A program made the translations under genes and the position numbers. This document shows, one piece after another, positions 34,849-43,657 of a DNA stretch of 64,000 nucleotides; position 1 is the stretch's first letter; every line of letters starts with the position of its first letter. The notes below the pieces were generated by a model. The model saw nothing but the letters and a program-made list of their open reading frames with translations. It ran no database searches and was not told the origin of the DNA. Source of the stretch: Streptomyces sp. M92 (lineage in GTDB: Bacteria > Actinomycetota > Actinomycetes > Streptomycetales > Streptomycetaceae); contig NZ_CP101137.1 in assembly GCF_028473745.1 (NCBI RefSeq), positions 5,518,001-5,582,000 on the forward strand. Reading direction: 5' to 3'.

Positions 34849-35370
34849 TCAGGTCGTGGAAGCTGCACCCCTGTCCGTGTTCTGGAGAGCGGACGCACCG
34901 TGCACGGCCGACTCGCCCGTCAGAACCCAGGCGGCGAGATCGCGGAGGTACACGTTGGCCAGGGCGTCCTCCAAAGCGTCCCCGAGAGCAGCCCGGTACA
35001 TGGGGGTCACCGCCGCGTAACGCAGCCTGCCCGCCGACGTGATGCTGGTGGTGACCGTCCGCCCGTCACCGGCCCCGGACGATCGCTTCGCAAGTCCTCG
35101 CCCCTCCAACCGGCCGACCAGACGCGTCACCGTGCTGTCCTTGAGCCCGATCCGATCGGCCAACTCCCCCATCCGCAGGGCGGAACCGGTCTCCGTACGA
35201 CTCAGCGCACACAGGGCCCGGTACTCCGACAGCGGCAAGCCGTGCTCGCGCTGCAAGGCCTCGTCCAACTGCTTCTCCACGCGCCCCAGCAGTCGTATCG
35301 CCATGCACCATCGGTCGTCCTGCGCATCGTCGGCGGGACGCGGCTCTCGGGAACTCTGTGGCTCAGACAT
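34849..35370 (-). CDS. MarR-family transcriptional regulator
   Basis: 173 residues from ATG 35370. Winged helix: GLPLSEYRALCALSRTETGS, RMGELADRIGLKDSTVTRLV (recognition helix), GRLEGRGLAKRSSGAGDGRT (wing). The C-terminal dimerisation helix follows. Divergent from an alpha/beta hydrolase gene with a perfect palindrome in the 87-bp gap, and upstream of a methyltransferase gene. It probably represses both directions and responds to a phenolic or similar compound. Confidence 0.9.
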   Translation of the reverse strand: MSEPQSSREPRPADDAQDDRWCMAIRLLGRVEKQLDEALQREHGLPLSEYRALCALSRTETGSALRMGELADRIGLKDSTVTRLVGRLEGRGLAKRSSGAGDGRTVTTSITSAGRLRYAAVTPMYRAALGDALEDALANVYLRDLAAWVLTGESAVHGASALQNTDRGAASTT

Positions 35371-35383
35371 CACGTCGTCACCT

Positions 35384-35405
35384 TATTTGCTTGGCGAAGC
35401 AAATA
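35384..35405. promoter_or_regulatory. Candidate MarR operator
   Basis: TATTTGCTT-GGCG-AAGCAAATA, a perfect 9-bp inverted repeat around a 4-bp centre, unusually AT-rich for this genome. It lies 14 bp before the MarR start and 53 bp before the hydrolase start. Symmetry and size fit a MarR dimer site. Confidence 0.65.
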
Positions 35406-35457
35406 CCAGGGTCGTGCTGTGCCGCGAAAGCCCCAACAATCCACACAAGGAGGCTCG

Positions 35458-36273
35458 ATGAGCCACGCAACGGTGAACGGAGCCACGCTCCACTACGACG
35501 ACCACGGCCCCGTGACGGGGCCGGCGGTTCTACTGATCCACGGGCACCCCTTCAACCGCACGCTGTGGGCCCCGCAGAGCAAAGCGCTGGCCGCGGCCGG
35601 TTACCGCGTCATCACCCCGGACCTGCGCGGATGCGGCGACAGCGACGTCACTCCCGGAACGGTGTATCTGTCCGACTTCGCAGACGACCTCATCGGCCTC
35701 TTGGACCTGCTCGCCATCGATCAGGCCGTGATCGGCGGCGTCTCGATGGGAGGGCAGATCGCCATGGAGATGCACCGCCACTACGCCCGCCGCATACGTG
35801 CTCTCGTCCTGTCGGACACCTCGGCACCCGCTGAGACACCCGACGGCAAGACATTTCGCAACCACCTGGCCGACCACTTGCTCGCCAACGGCATGGCCGA
35901 CTACGCGGACGACGTCATCGACAAGATGCTGGCCGCCTACAACGTCACCGCACTGCCGACCGTCGCCGCACACGTCCTCGGCATGATGCGCGCCACCGAC
36001 CTCCGTGGTGCCGCGGCTGCCCTGCGGGGCCGGGCCGAGCGCCCTGACTACCGTGACACGCTCGCCGCCGTGCGATGCCCGGTGCTGATCGTCGTCGGCG
36101 CCGATGACGTCTACACACCGGTCACAGACGCCGAAGCCATCAGCCACCTCGCCCCGCACTCCGTACTGAGCGTCATCGATGGTGCCGGGCACCTCCCGGG
36201 CGCTGAGCAGCCAGAATGCTTCAACCGCGTCCTGCTGGACTTCCTCCGGACATTGGCTCCTGGCCCGGCCTGA
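35458..36273 (+). CDS. Alpha/beta hydrolase
   Basis: 271 residues with all catalytic elements: oxyanion-hole block LLIHGHPFNRTLWAPQ, nucleophile Ser96 in GVSMGG, acid Asp216 in VVGADD and His245 in DGAGHLPG. It resembles 3-oxoadipate enol-lactonase/haloperoxidase-type hydrolases, but the substrate cannot be read from sequence. The start ATG follows AGGAGGCTCG. Divergent from MarR with a shared operator. Intact. Confidence 0.9.
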   Translation: MSHATVNGATLHYDDHGPVTGPAVLLIHGHPFNRTLWAPQSKALAAAGYRVITPDLRGCGDSDVTPGTVYLSDFADDLIGLLDLLAIDQAVIGGVSMGGQIAMEMHRHYARRIRALVLSDTSAPAETPDGKTFRNHLADHLLANGMADYADDVIDKMLAAYNVTALPTVAAHVLGMMRATDLRGAAAALRGRAERPDYRDTLAAVRCPVLIVVGADDVYTPVTDAEAISHLAPHSVLSVIDGAGHLPGAEQPECFNRVLLDFLRTLAPGPA

Positions 36274-36488
36274 CCGGAGGCTCCCGGGCAGCGGCGGCCG
36301 GCGAGGCGGCTGGACAGGCGCGGGAACGTTGCCCCGGGTCATGATGCTGCTCCCTTGAGCAGAGGGATCGAGGACAGCGGACACCCGGAGTGGTGTCGTC
36401 CGCGTGGGGGTGATGCGCGCCTCGCGGTCGGCGGTCCTGCTGCGGCTCTCTGCCGAAGAGCGTCCCTGTGGGGTCTTAAGAGGTCCTA

Positions 36489-37631
36489 CTGACCTTTCCG
36501 CTCAGTTGTCGGGGCTGACATCGCTAGATCCTTGCGGTATGCCGTGGCCATGAGATATGCGCAGGGTGGTGGTCTCACTCCGCAGGGTCAGGCCGCGCGG
36601 GAGCGGGTGCGCATGCTGGCCGCCGATGGCTTTGTGCGGGGTGAGAAGAACACGGTGATCGCGAAAGAACTGCGGGTCAGCGTCCGGTCGGTGGAACGGT
36701 GGCGCCGCTCCTGGCGCGAGGGAGGGCGACAGGCCCTGCGCCCGTCGGGCCCGGCCAAGCGGCCGAAGCTCGGCCACAGTGACTTCGCCGTGCTCGAGCC
36801 GCTGTTGCTGGAAGGCGCGATGGCTCAGGGCTGGGCGGATGAGCGGTGGACGCTCTCGCGGGTGCGGCTGCTGATTGCCGACCAGTTGGGAGTGTCGTTG
36901 TCGATCCGCGGAGTGTGGGAGTTGTTGCGGCGGCACGGCTGGTCCTGTCAGCAGCCTGCCCGGCGGGCGGTCGAACGGGACGCTGCGGCGGTGTCCGGCT
37001 GGGTGAAGGAGATCTGGCCCCGGGCAAAGCCACCGCGGCGGCGCTCGGGGCATGGCTGGTCTTCGAGGACGAAGCCGCTGTCTCGATGACGTCGCACCGT
37101 GCACGCACCTGGGCACCCAGGGGGAGCACACCCGTGGTTCGATTCAACGGCGCTTCCCGCGGCCGCATCACGATGGCCGCACTGGTGTGCTTCAAGGCCG
37201 GCGAACGCAGCCGTCTGATCTACCGTCCTCGCGTCCAGGGCCATCACCAAGGGGCCCATCGCGGCTTCACCTGGCAGGACTACCGTGATCTTCTCGTGCG
37301 GGCCCACCTCCAGCTCGGCGGTCCCATCCTGGTGATCTGGGACAACCTGAACGTTCATCGCTGCAGCCGATTACGTGAGTACGCGGCAGAGCATGACTGG
37401 CTCACCATCGTCCAGCTGCCCAGCTATGCACCCGACCTCAATCCGGTCGAGGGCATCTGGTCGTTGCTCCGGCGCAGCACTACCGCCAACGTCGTCTTCC
37501 GCGATCGCGACCACCTTGTCCAAGCTGTCCGCAGTGGCCTGCGCCGCATCCAACGACGCACCGACCTCATCGAGGGTTGCCTCGCCGAAACCGGTCTCAC
37601 ACTCAACACGACAACTCAACGGAAAGGTCAG
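36489..37631 (+). mobile_element. IS630-family insertion sequence, copy 1
   Basis: The element runs from CTGACCTTTCCG to its complement CGGAAAGGTCAG with a TA dinucleotide on both sides (36487-36488 and 37632-37633), the IS630 target duplication. The inverted repeats match over about the first 12 bp and partly further in. It is 1143 bp, and copy 2 at 54949-56089 is nearly identical apart from a 2-bp deletion before the start codon. The flanks of this copy form the two halves of a 26-bp perfect palindrome (36475-36486 and 37634-37645, centred on the TA target), so it inserted exactly at a palindrome's centre. Confidence 0.9.
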
Positions 37632-37634
37632 TAG
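36550..37634 (+). CDS. IS630 transposase, two overlapping frames (copy 1)
   Basis: Frame 1 from ATG 36550 to 37089 encodes the helix-turn-helix half (KELRVSVRSVERWRRSWREG, RGVWELLRRHGWSCQQPARR). The DDE half is in the -1 frame and ends at 37634: GAWLVFEDEAAVSM (Asp), ILVIWDNLNVHRCS (Asp), YAPDLNPVEGIWSLLRRS (Glu). The family join lies near the GGGG run at 37047-37050, where a tRNA-Gly could slip back one base. Programmed frameshifting is known in some IS630 elements. Both near-identical copies share the arrangement, so it predates their separation; it could still be an old mutation. Confidence 0.8.
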
Positions 37635-37645
37635 GACCTCTTAAG

Positions 37646-38570
37646 GCACCAGGCCGTCCCTGCCCCGCAGTACGCCGCACGCCACGCCCAGAAGGCCGGC
37701 GCCACCGACCAGCACTTTTAAGAGATCGCGGCCGAAGCACTCAAGGAGGTCTACTTTCAGGACGGCGGCGGCCGCCGCGCCAGCTCCCTCGAGGAGGTGC
37801 GCTTCACGAGCACCTTGAGTTCGAGCGGTAGCAGCCGCGCGCCGAACAGCCGCGATCCCCGAACCGATGAGTGGTCCGCGGCTAGCTCGCGCGATCCGCA
37901 CGGGGAGGGCGGGAGGCTCATGCACGCGATGCCGTACTCAACGACGTCGCTGCGCGTCGGTTACCCGCCGTGGGAACGAGCCTGTCATTTCCTGCGTCGA
38001 TAGCCCCCGATCCGCGATGGAGAGAACCAGGGGCCACCTGCCATGACAGGGCGGGCACCTACCCGCGGCCCCATCCCGAGGCGGGTAGGGCACCGAGAGA
38101 CATGGTCAGCACCTGCCTGTCACCCGGTTCAACGGCCACGGCCGAGTGCCGACACGGCATCGTCAACCTCGACCCCGTAGTTCACGCTGGTCGGCTCCGA
38201 TTCTCGTCGAGCGAGCACCAGGCGGGCGGCGGTGTGTGGTGCTTCGCTCGTTCGGCGGCGTAACGGCCTGTCGCCGGGTGCGTTGGGCATCATGTGCGGG
38301 TCCCGCTCGCCCCACGACGGGGCCCGCGTCGTGGACGGCTCCGACTCCGCGCCCGGCGTCGGGGCCGTCTTCGTCCGCGACCCGTTGGCCGTAGGTGCGC
38401 ATGCGATGGCCTGCAGGAGCCGGCTGGTGGTGGTTGTCTCGGGTCTGGGTGTGTCGTCGGTCGGATAAGCAGGACAGTGCGGGGTACAACGTTGCGGCTC
38501 CTGCTGCCAGGGGTTGGAGCATGCCCAGATAACTGGGCTGTTCTCACCGCATGAACGAAGGATCGACAGT
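37646..38570. other. No supported gene in about 920 bp
   Basis: Just after the IS630 element a frame reads YAARHAQKAGATDQHF then, after a stop, EIAAEALKEVYFQDGG. It may be a decayed gene. From 37900 to 38500 only chance-type frames occur. The last 100 bp form the leader of the cold-shock gene. Confidence 0.45.
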
Positions 38571-38774
38571 ATGGCCAGCGGCACCGTGAAGTGGTTCAAC
38601 AGCGAGAAGGGTTACGGCTTCATCGCGCAGGACGACGGGGGTGCGGACGTCTTCGCGCACTACTCCGAAATCAAGGGCAGCGGGTTCCGCGAGCTGACGG
38701 AGGGCGAGCACGTCACCTTCGAGGTGGGACAGGGCCAGAAGGGGCCGCAGGCGCAGAACATTGTCCGTCGCTGA
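38571..38774 (+). CDS. Cold-shock protein (CspA family)
   Basis: 67 residues, MASGTVKWFNSEKGYGFIAQ, one cold-shock domain of the usual size that binds single-stranded RNA and DNA and melts mRNA structure. RNP1 is KGYGFI (residues 13-18) and RNP2 is DVFAHY (26-31). GAAGGA precedes the ATG. The gene is intact, probably single, with a leader of at least 60 nt. Streptomyces has several such genes; the exact symbol cannot be assigned. Confidence 0.95.
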   Translation: MASGTVKWFNSEKGYGFIAQDDGGADVFAHYSEIKGSGFRELTEGEHVTFEVGQGQKGPQAQNIVRR

Positions 38775-38960
38775 CCGGGCGAAGCGATGACCACCAGGCG
38801 GCTGCGTCCCGGGCAGCCGCCTCCCGCTTTCGCGCCGCCCCGGCTCGGCCAACGGGTGCGCGCGTCGGGCGGACGAAGAGGAACGTGGCGCGCATAAGAC
38901 GCTGACCGTGGGTGGATTCGTAGGCACTGTGACGACCCAGCCGCGCAAGCAGGACGCGCC

Positions 38961-39266
38961 GTGGCCACCCGAGCAACAGGCGGGAAACGAGAGCGCCACG
39001 GAGCTTCAGCGTGCACAGAAGTGGCGCAGCTACGTGAGGCGATAACGTACCGGCCGGTGATAGACCAGGCCCGCGGCATGGTGATGGCGATCGGCCACTT
39101 CACTCCCGGCGAGGCGTGGGAGGTCCTGGTGGCCGTCTCCCAGCACAACAACATCAAGCTGCGCACCGTGGCCGAGCAACTGGTCGCCACCACCGCCGGC
39201 CACCCGCTGCCCCCACCGATACGCCGAGCTCTTGGACAGATCCTGCGCGGCCGCCGCCGCGGATGA
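38961..39266 (+). CDS. ANTAR domain-containing protein
   Basis: 101 residues from GTG 38961. The ANTAR RNA-binding motif reads LREAITYRPVIDQARGMVMA, then EAWEVLVAVSQHNNIKLRTV and AEQLVATTAGHPLP. ANTAR proteins bind paired hexaloop RNAs and control termination. Upstream in another frame from GTG 38929, VTTQPRKQDAPWPPEQQAGN and ESATELQR look equally natural and would connect if one base were lost near 39015. The gene may therefore be frameshifted, or the start is as given. Confidence 0.7.
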   Translation: MATRATGGKRERHGASACTEVAQLREAITYRPVIDQARGMVMAIGHFTPGEAWEVLVAVSQHNNIKLRTVAEQLVATTAGHPLPPPIRRALGQILRGRRRG

Positions 39267-39291
39267 CGGCGGCCCGCAGCCCGGCCTGCCC

Positions 39292-39471
39292 CTACGCGGC
39301 GTCAGCGTCGGTGTCGCTGTCCTCGCCGCTGCCCGGGAGGCCGAAGTCGAGGGTGTCGGCCGCCTCGAGCCGGGTCTGCTCGGCGACGCGCGCCGCGTCG
39401 GCGACGACGTCGCCGCGTTCGGCGATCAGCAGGTCGTAGATCGGCGCGGCGCTGGTGACGGTGGCGTCCAC
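39292..39471 (-). CDS. Small acidic hypothetical protein
   Basis: 59 residues from GTG 39471: VDATVTSAAPIYDLLIAERG, DVVADAARVAEQTRLEAADT and an Asp/Ser-rich end. I recall similar short proteins in Streptomyces near DUF5133/ANTAR genes. It converges with the ANTAR gene (25 bp between stops) and lies downstream of the DUF5133 gene on the same strand. Confidence 0.5.
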   Translation of the reverse strand: MDATVTSAAPIYDLLIAERGDVVADAARVAEQTRLEAADTLDFGLPGSGEDSDTDADAA

Positions 39472-39522
39472 GTGGGGTGTCCGTTTCCTCGAGGTCAGGG
39501 GGCAGCGGGGAAGGCTAGCGGA

Positions 39523-39756
39523 TCAGCCGGCGTTCAGCACCGAGTCGTCCAGAGGGCGGGCGCCGGGCAACTGATGCCGTGCGGCGATCAGGGCCGCGTC
39601 GATGTTCCGGGTGCCGGTGGACACACACAGTGTGTAAGCGACGTCGTCCAGGCGCTGACGCACCTGCGCGCTGTCCGCGTCGGCGGCGCCCACGGCGGCG
39701 AGGGCCTCGTACTGGTCGATCAGATCCCGCAGCACCGCGGGGTGGGCCATCAGCAT
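39523..39756 (-). CDS. DUF5133 domain-containing protein
   Basis: 77 residues, MLMAHPAVLRDLIDQYEALA through YTLCVSTGTRNIDAALIAAR to RPLDDSVLNAG. This is the compact DUF5133 family of Streptomyces, whose function is unknown. In the genus it often accompanies ANTAR genes, as here. I prefer ATG 39756; an in-frame start 21 nt upstream exists. It is followed by the 59-residue gene, 51 bp downstream. Confidence 0.8.
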   Translation of the reverse strand: MLMAHPAVLRDLIDQYEALAAVGAADADSAQVRQRLDDVAYTLCVSTGTRNIDAALIAARHQLPGARPLDDSVLNAG

Positions 39757-39889
39757 TACAGAACCGTCCTTCCGCACCGGCGCACATTTGGCTCAGGGCC
39801 GTGCACCCGGATACCCCGGTTTCCCGCCTCGCACTCCCGGCCCGCCAAGCAGCCGCCCAGGGGCTGGCTTTGCCGGCAGTCGAGTACGG

Positions 39890-40126
39890 GCGAAGCGGCC
39901 TGGCGGCTGCTCCAGCCCGCCGACGATGTGGTGGTGCGGAACACGAAGGCCTTCAAAGAAGCCGTTGCCCAGACGCTCACCGAGCTGGCCCGCCGGGGCG
40001 TGAAGTTCGCACCGACGACCGTTGAGGACACCATCGAGAAGAACATGACCATGGTGGCCGCGCGGCTCGGCATCCACGTGCGGTCCGCCTGGCGCTACTT
40101 CGACGCGGCCGCCATGGCTGAAAAAG
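39890..40126 (+). pseudogene. Unknown helical protein truncated by an IS5 fragment
   Basis: The frame reads WRLLQPADDVVVRNTKAFKE, AVAQTLTELARRGVKFAPTT and VEDTIEKNMTMVAARLGIHV, then RSAWRYFDAAAMAEK. A natural helical sequence, possibly a helix-turn-helix, with GTG start candidates at 39928-39934. Homology ends at about 40126 where an IS5 fragment begins. No family recognised. Confidence 0.45.
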
Positions 40127-40558
40127 GGGTCGGCAGCGGCCGTCGGCAGCGAGGTGGATCTTGGTGGTCAGACCGCCGCGGGACCGTCCGAGGGCATGAT
40201 GGACGGGCTCGTCGGCCAGGGCCCCTCGGCGGGCGCCAGCGGCATGGTGGTGAGCGCGGAGGACGGTGGAGTCGACCGCGACGATCCAGTCGAGGTCCCC
40301 TTCGGCGTCGGCCTGGGCGAGCAGAGCGGTGAAGACCTTTTCCCAGGTGCCGTCGGCGGCCCACTTCCGTAGCCGATTGTGGACGCCTTTCCATGACCCG
40401 AAGTGCTCAGGCAGGGCCGTCCACGGCGTACGGGTGCGGTACTTGAAGGCGATCGCGTCGATCACCCGCCGGTGATCCCGCCACCGTCCTCCCCGCTTCG
40501 GAGTCCGGTCCGGCAGCAACGGCTCGATCCTCGCCCACTGAGCGTCAGCCAAAATCAC
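40127..40558 (-). pseudogene. IS5-family transposase, 3'-truncated
   Basis: Starts MILADAQWARIEPLLPDRTP, then HRRVIDAIAFKYRTRTPWTA, RLRKWAADGTWEKVFTALLA and DWIVAVDSTVLRAHHHAAGA (first catalytic Asp in AVDST), GGLTTKIHLAADGRCRPL. Reading stops making sense at 40127. The second and third catalytic acids are missing. It is not the same element type as the full IS5-like copy at 54078. Confidence 0.85.
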
Positions 40559-40679
40559 ACATCACCCAACGATCCGTCGATCCGAAGGATGCCCCCTGGT
40601 GGCCGTTTGGGGCTCCGCGCGTCGGCCCGCGGAACTTTTTTCCAAGACGGGGCGGCCCGGGTCCGTCAGGGTGGGGGGC

Positions 40680-41540
40680 ATGCGCAGCGACGAAGTGGAT
40701 GCCGGGGCCGGAGCCGTGGCCGCGGGCCATGGTTCCGAGGGCGACCGTGCAGCCGACAGCGGGTGGGAAGTAGTGCGGCCCGGCGGCGCGCCTAACGTTC
40801 CCGGTGTCCGGATGGTCGGCTTCCGGGATCGCGTCGGCCAGGCACTGGACCTGCGGGTGCTGCCCCAGCCTGCTGTGGTCGTCGTCATCGGCCTGGGGAA
40901 CGACCCGTTCACGGTCGAAGGCGGCATCGCGCAACGACCCTCGACGAGCCCGAACCCTCATCCCAGCCTAGTCGCGTCGTTGTCGCCCGGTCCCACACAG
41001 ATCCACGGCCGGTACGTCGAGTGCATCGAGATGTGCCTGTCGCCCGGCGTCGCCTACGCGCTGCTGGGCGTGTCGCCGCACGAACTGAAAGGGGCGGTCG
41101 TCGGCCTGGAAGACCTGTGGGGGCGGCAGGAACGGCAGCTCCGTGAACAAGTGGCCGCCGCTACCACGTGGCAGGAACGTTTCACGCTGGTCAGCGAGTT
41201 CCTCACCCGCCGGGCCCCCCAGGGCCCGTCACTGGCACCCGAGGTCGCCGGAGTGTGGGACACCATTGTGGCGCACGGGGGCCGGGTACGAGTCAACGAC
41301 CTCGCCGCGTCCTGCGGGTGGAGCCGCAAGCGGCTGTGGTCCCGGTTCAATGCCCAGATCGGCCTCACACCCAAGCGCGCCGCCATGCTCGTCCGCTTCG
41401 ACCAGGCCGCCCAATCCCTCCGCGCGGGTGGCAACGCCGCGGACATCGCCCAGGCGCACGGATACACCGACCAGTCCCACCTCCACCGCGACGTCCTCGC
41501 CTTCGCCGGGTGCACGCCCGCTGCCCTGGCCGACCTCTGA
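40680..41540 (+). CDS. AraC-family transcriptional regulator
   Basis: 286 residues from ATG 40680, preceded by GGTGGGGGG. The C-terminal AraC/XylS domain carries VNDLAASCGWSRKRLWSRFN (first helix-turn-helix) and NAADIAQAHGYTDQSHLHRD (second), ending in the typical FAGCTPAALADL. The N-terminal part (VVVVIGLGNDPFTVEG, PTQIHGRYVECIEMCLSPGV) is the DUF6597-like sensor. It lies 54 bp upstream of the O-methyltransferase gene in the same direction and may activate it. Confidence 0.88.
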   Translation: MRSDEVDAGAGAVAAGHGSEGDRAADSGWEVVRPGGAPNVPGVRMVGFRDRVGQALDLRVLPQPAVVVVIGLGNDPFTVEGGIAQRPSTSPNPHPSLVASLSPGPTQIHGRYVECIEMCLSPGVAYALLGVSPHELKGAVVGLEDLWGRQERQLREQVAAATTWQERFTLVSEFLTRRAPQGPSLAPEVAGVWDTIVAHGGRVRVNDLAASCGWSRKRLWSRFNAQIGLTPKRAAMLVRFDQAAQSLRAGGNAADIAQAHGYTDQSHLHRDVLAFAGCTPAALADL

Positions 41541-41594
41541 CCCGCACCCACGAACACCAGAGCCACCCATCCCGACGAGGAAGGAAGCCATCCC

Positions 41595-42665
41595 GTGAGC
41601 ACCATAAGCACAGCTGCTATGCAAGAGGCCACGGCCGACCGAGGTCTGATCGTCCAACTCGCCTTCGGCAGCATGGCCTCGCAGACCTTGCGCGCCGCAT
41701 TGCGGCTCGGAGTCTTCGACCTGATCGGCGACGGCCGGCGGCCGGCCAGCGAGATAGCCGCCGATGCAGGAGCCGAGTACCAACCCATGACGAGGCTGTT
41801 GCGCGCCCTCGCCGGCCTGGGCCTGATGGAGGAGCACGAACCCGACACGTTCTCAGTGACTGCTGCCGGCGCCCTTCTCGATTCCAGCCGCCCCGACTCG
41901 CTCGTCTCGTTCGTCCGGATGTTCACCGACCCGGCAATCGTGCGGGCGTGGGACGGCCTGGACAGCAGCGTCCGCACCGGCGGCATCGCCTTCGACGCCG
42001 TCTTCGGCACCGACTTCTTCAGCTTTCTCGGCCGACACCCCCAGCTGTCCGCTGACTTCAACGCGGCGATGAGCCAGGCCTCCGAGGAGACGGCCGCCGT
42101 GCTGCCGCACGCCTACGACTTCAGCCGCTTCACTTCGGTCACCGACATTGGCGGCGGCGACGGAAGCGTCCTGGCCGGCATACTCGCCGCGCACCCGGCG
42201 CTCACGGGCGTCCTCCACGACACCAAGGACGGCCTGGCCCAGGCACCGAAGACGCTTGACCGGCACGGAGTGGCCGACCGCTGCTCCCTGGCCGCGGGCG
42301 ACTTCTTCCGCTCCGTGCCCGGCGGCTCGGACCTATACCTGATCAAGAGCGTCCTGCACGACTGGTCGGACGATCAGGCGGTCACGATCCTCGGCCACTG
42401 CCGCGAGGTACTACCGCCCGGCGGCCACGTCCTGATCGTGGAGCCGGTGCTTCCCGAAGTCGTCGGTTCCGGTGCCGCCGCGCACGCCGCAGACGGCGGG
42501 ATCACTTACCTCAGCGACCTCAACATGCTGGTGAACCTGGGCGGGAGGGAACGTACCCGCAAGGACTTCGAAGAGGTGTGTCACCGCGCGGGACTGTCCA
42601 TCGTGTCGGCGACGCCGCTGGTGGAGGCGGCCCCCTTCTACCTGATCGAGACCACGGCCTGCTGA
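41595..42665 (+). CDS. O-methyltransferase (ASMT/hydroxyneurosporene type)
   Basis: 356 residues from a GTG with GAGGAAGGAAG upstream. An N-terminal dimerisation winged helix (LRLGVFDLIGDGRRPASEIA) is followed by the SAM domain: motif I TDIGGGDGSVLAGILAAHP (Asp184) and VLHDTKDGLAQAPKTL. The catalytic-base region is LIKSVLHDWSDDQAV with His255, as in small-molecule O-methyltransferases of natural-product pathways. Intact. No biosynthetic genes are nearby, so the substrate is unknown. Confidence 0.9.
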   Translation: MSTISTAAMQEATADRGLIVQLAFGSMASQTLRAALRLGVFDLIGDGRRPASEIAADAGAEYQPMTRLLRALAGLGLMEEHEPDTFSVTAAGALLDSSRPDSLVSFVRMFTDPAIVRAWDGLDSSVRTGGIAFDAVFGTDFFSFLGRHPQLSADFNAAMSQASEETAAVLPHAYDFSRFTSVTDIGGGDGSVLAGILAAHPALTGVLHDTKDGLAQAPKTLDRHGVADRCSLAAGDFFRSVPGGSDLYLIKSVLHDWSDDQAVTILGHCREVLPPGGHVLIVEPVLPEVVGSGAAAHAADGGITYLSDLNMLVNLGGRERTRKDFEEVCHRAGLSIVSATPLVEAAPFYLIETTAC

Positions 42666-43239
42666 CCACGAGCACCCAGCGGGGCAGGGGGCCGACTGAC
42701 CTGCAGGACACGGCCCCCGGGCGCCCACTGGACCGGCGGCGGTGGTGCCGCAAACGGCCGTGGCCGTCTGCAGGGCGGCGGGCCAACGTTCCGGGTGCCG
42801 CCGTCCGCACGAGCAGTAGAGCCGAGTTCGCGCCAGGGCCGTCGGCCCCGCGGTGCGGCATCCAGCAGGCGGGCTATGCGGCGGCCAGGTGGAGAAGCTC
42901 CGATAAGCCCGACGCGTGCTGGTGGGACTGGCGCCGTCAGGCCCTCGAGCGTCAGCACAAGTGGGTCCGGCTTGAGGGCATCACTAGCGGTTTCCAGACG
43001 CGAGGCGTCCTGCCTGCGCTGCTCCGTCACCTGTTCACAGGCGTCGTCGTAGCAGGGCTTCGGGGGCGACGGTGCCCGGTTCGGGCATCGGGTGGCGCAG
43101 AGCGGCCAGCCCCGGGAGGGGGCAGGGGAACGCGTCCGACGCCCGCTACGTACGGCCCGCTCCGGCATTCCTGGCGCGCGTCCGGCCCCGCTGGCCGTTG
43201 GAGACGAGGGAATCCGTTGTGGCCTGGCCCCCACGCAGA
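42666..43239. other. No supported gene
   Basis: Between the O-methyltransferase and the terminator at 43240 only chance-type frames are visible on both strands. A short minus-strand stretch, CYDDACEQVTEQRRQDASRL, is more protein-like than its surroundings but has no start, stop context or known match. Confidence 0.4.
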
Positions 43240-43277
43240 CCGGCGGCCGGCCCCGGTTTACCGGGGCCGGCCGCCGG
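43240..43277 (-). terminator. Strong hairpin downstream of the DNRLRE/membrane protein operon
   Basis: A perfect 17-bp GC stem (43240-43256 with 43261-43277) with loop TTTA, 37 bp after the end of the minus-strand membrane-protein gene. Likely terminates that operon, and by symmetry could also stop plus-strand transcription. Confidence 0.75.
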
Positions 43278-43314
43278 TGCGGGGCCTGCCTGGCCCAGTG
43301 GCCGAGGCGGGGTG

Positions 43315-43644
43315 TCAGGTGAACGGCAGAGGGTCCGGCAGGAGCCAGGTGGCCGCTGCCGCTCCACTCACAAAGGCTGTCGCCCAGCCCGCCCACGTCC
43401 GCCCGGACAGGGTCCGTGTCGCATGTGCGGCCTCGGAGGTGACGACCACGCCGCAGATCAGCGTCAGGAACAGGTCGTCCCAGGCCGTATCCGGCCGCCC
43501 GATGGCGAGCCAGCCTGCCGCGCATCCCGCCAGGCCCACGGCCATGTAGGGCCACGGCGTGTACTTCGCCGACTCCGGCGAGGCGCGTGCGCGGTGCGTC
43601 AGGATCAGGACGATGTCCGCGAGGACCGCCGCTATCGCAATCAC
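43315..43644 (-). CDS. Four-helix membrane protein, probable immunity partner
   Basis: 109 residues starting (GTG) MIAIAAVLADIVLILTHRAR, with hydrophobic segments at about residues 2-17, 28-49, 57-74 and 84-103. No enzyme motif. It starts 13 bp after the stop of the large secreted DNRLRE protein gene, so they form an operon ended by the hairpin at 43240. A small membrane protein directly after the variable end of a toxin-like protein is the classic place for an immunity gene. That role is inferred. Confidence 0.75.
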   Translation of the reverse strand: MIAIAAVLADIVLILTHRARASPESAKYTPWPYMAVGLAGCAAGWLAIGRPDTAWDDLFLTLICGVVVTSEAAHATRTLSGRTWAGWATAFVSGAAAATWLLPDPLPFT

Positions 43645-43657
43645 TGGTCCTCCATGA

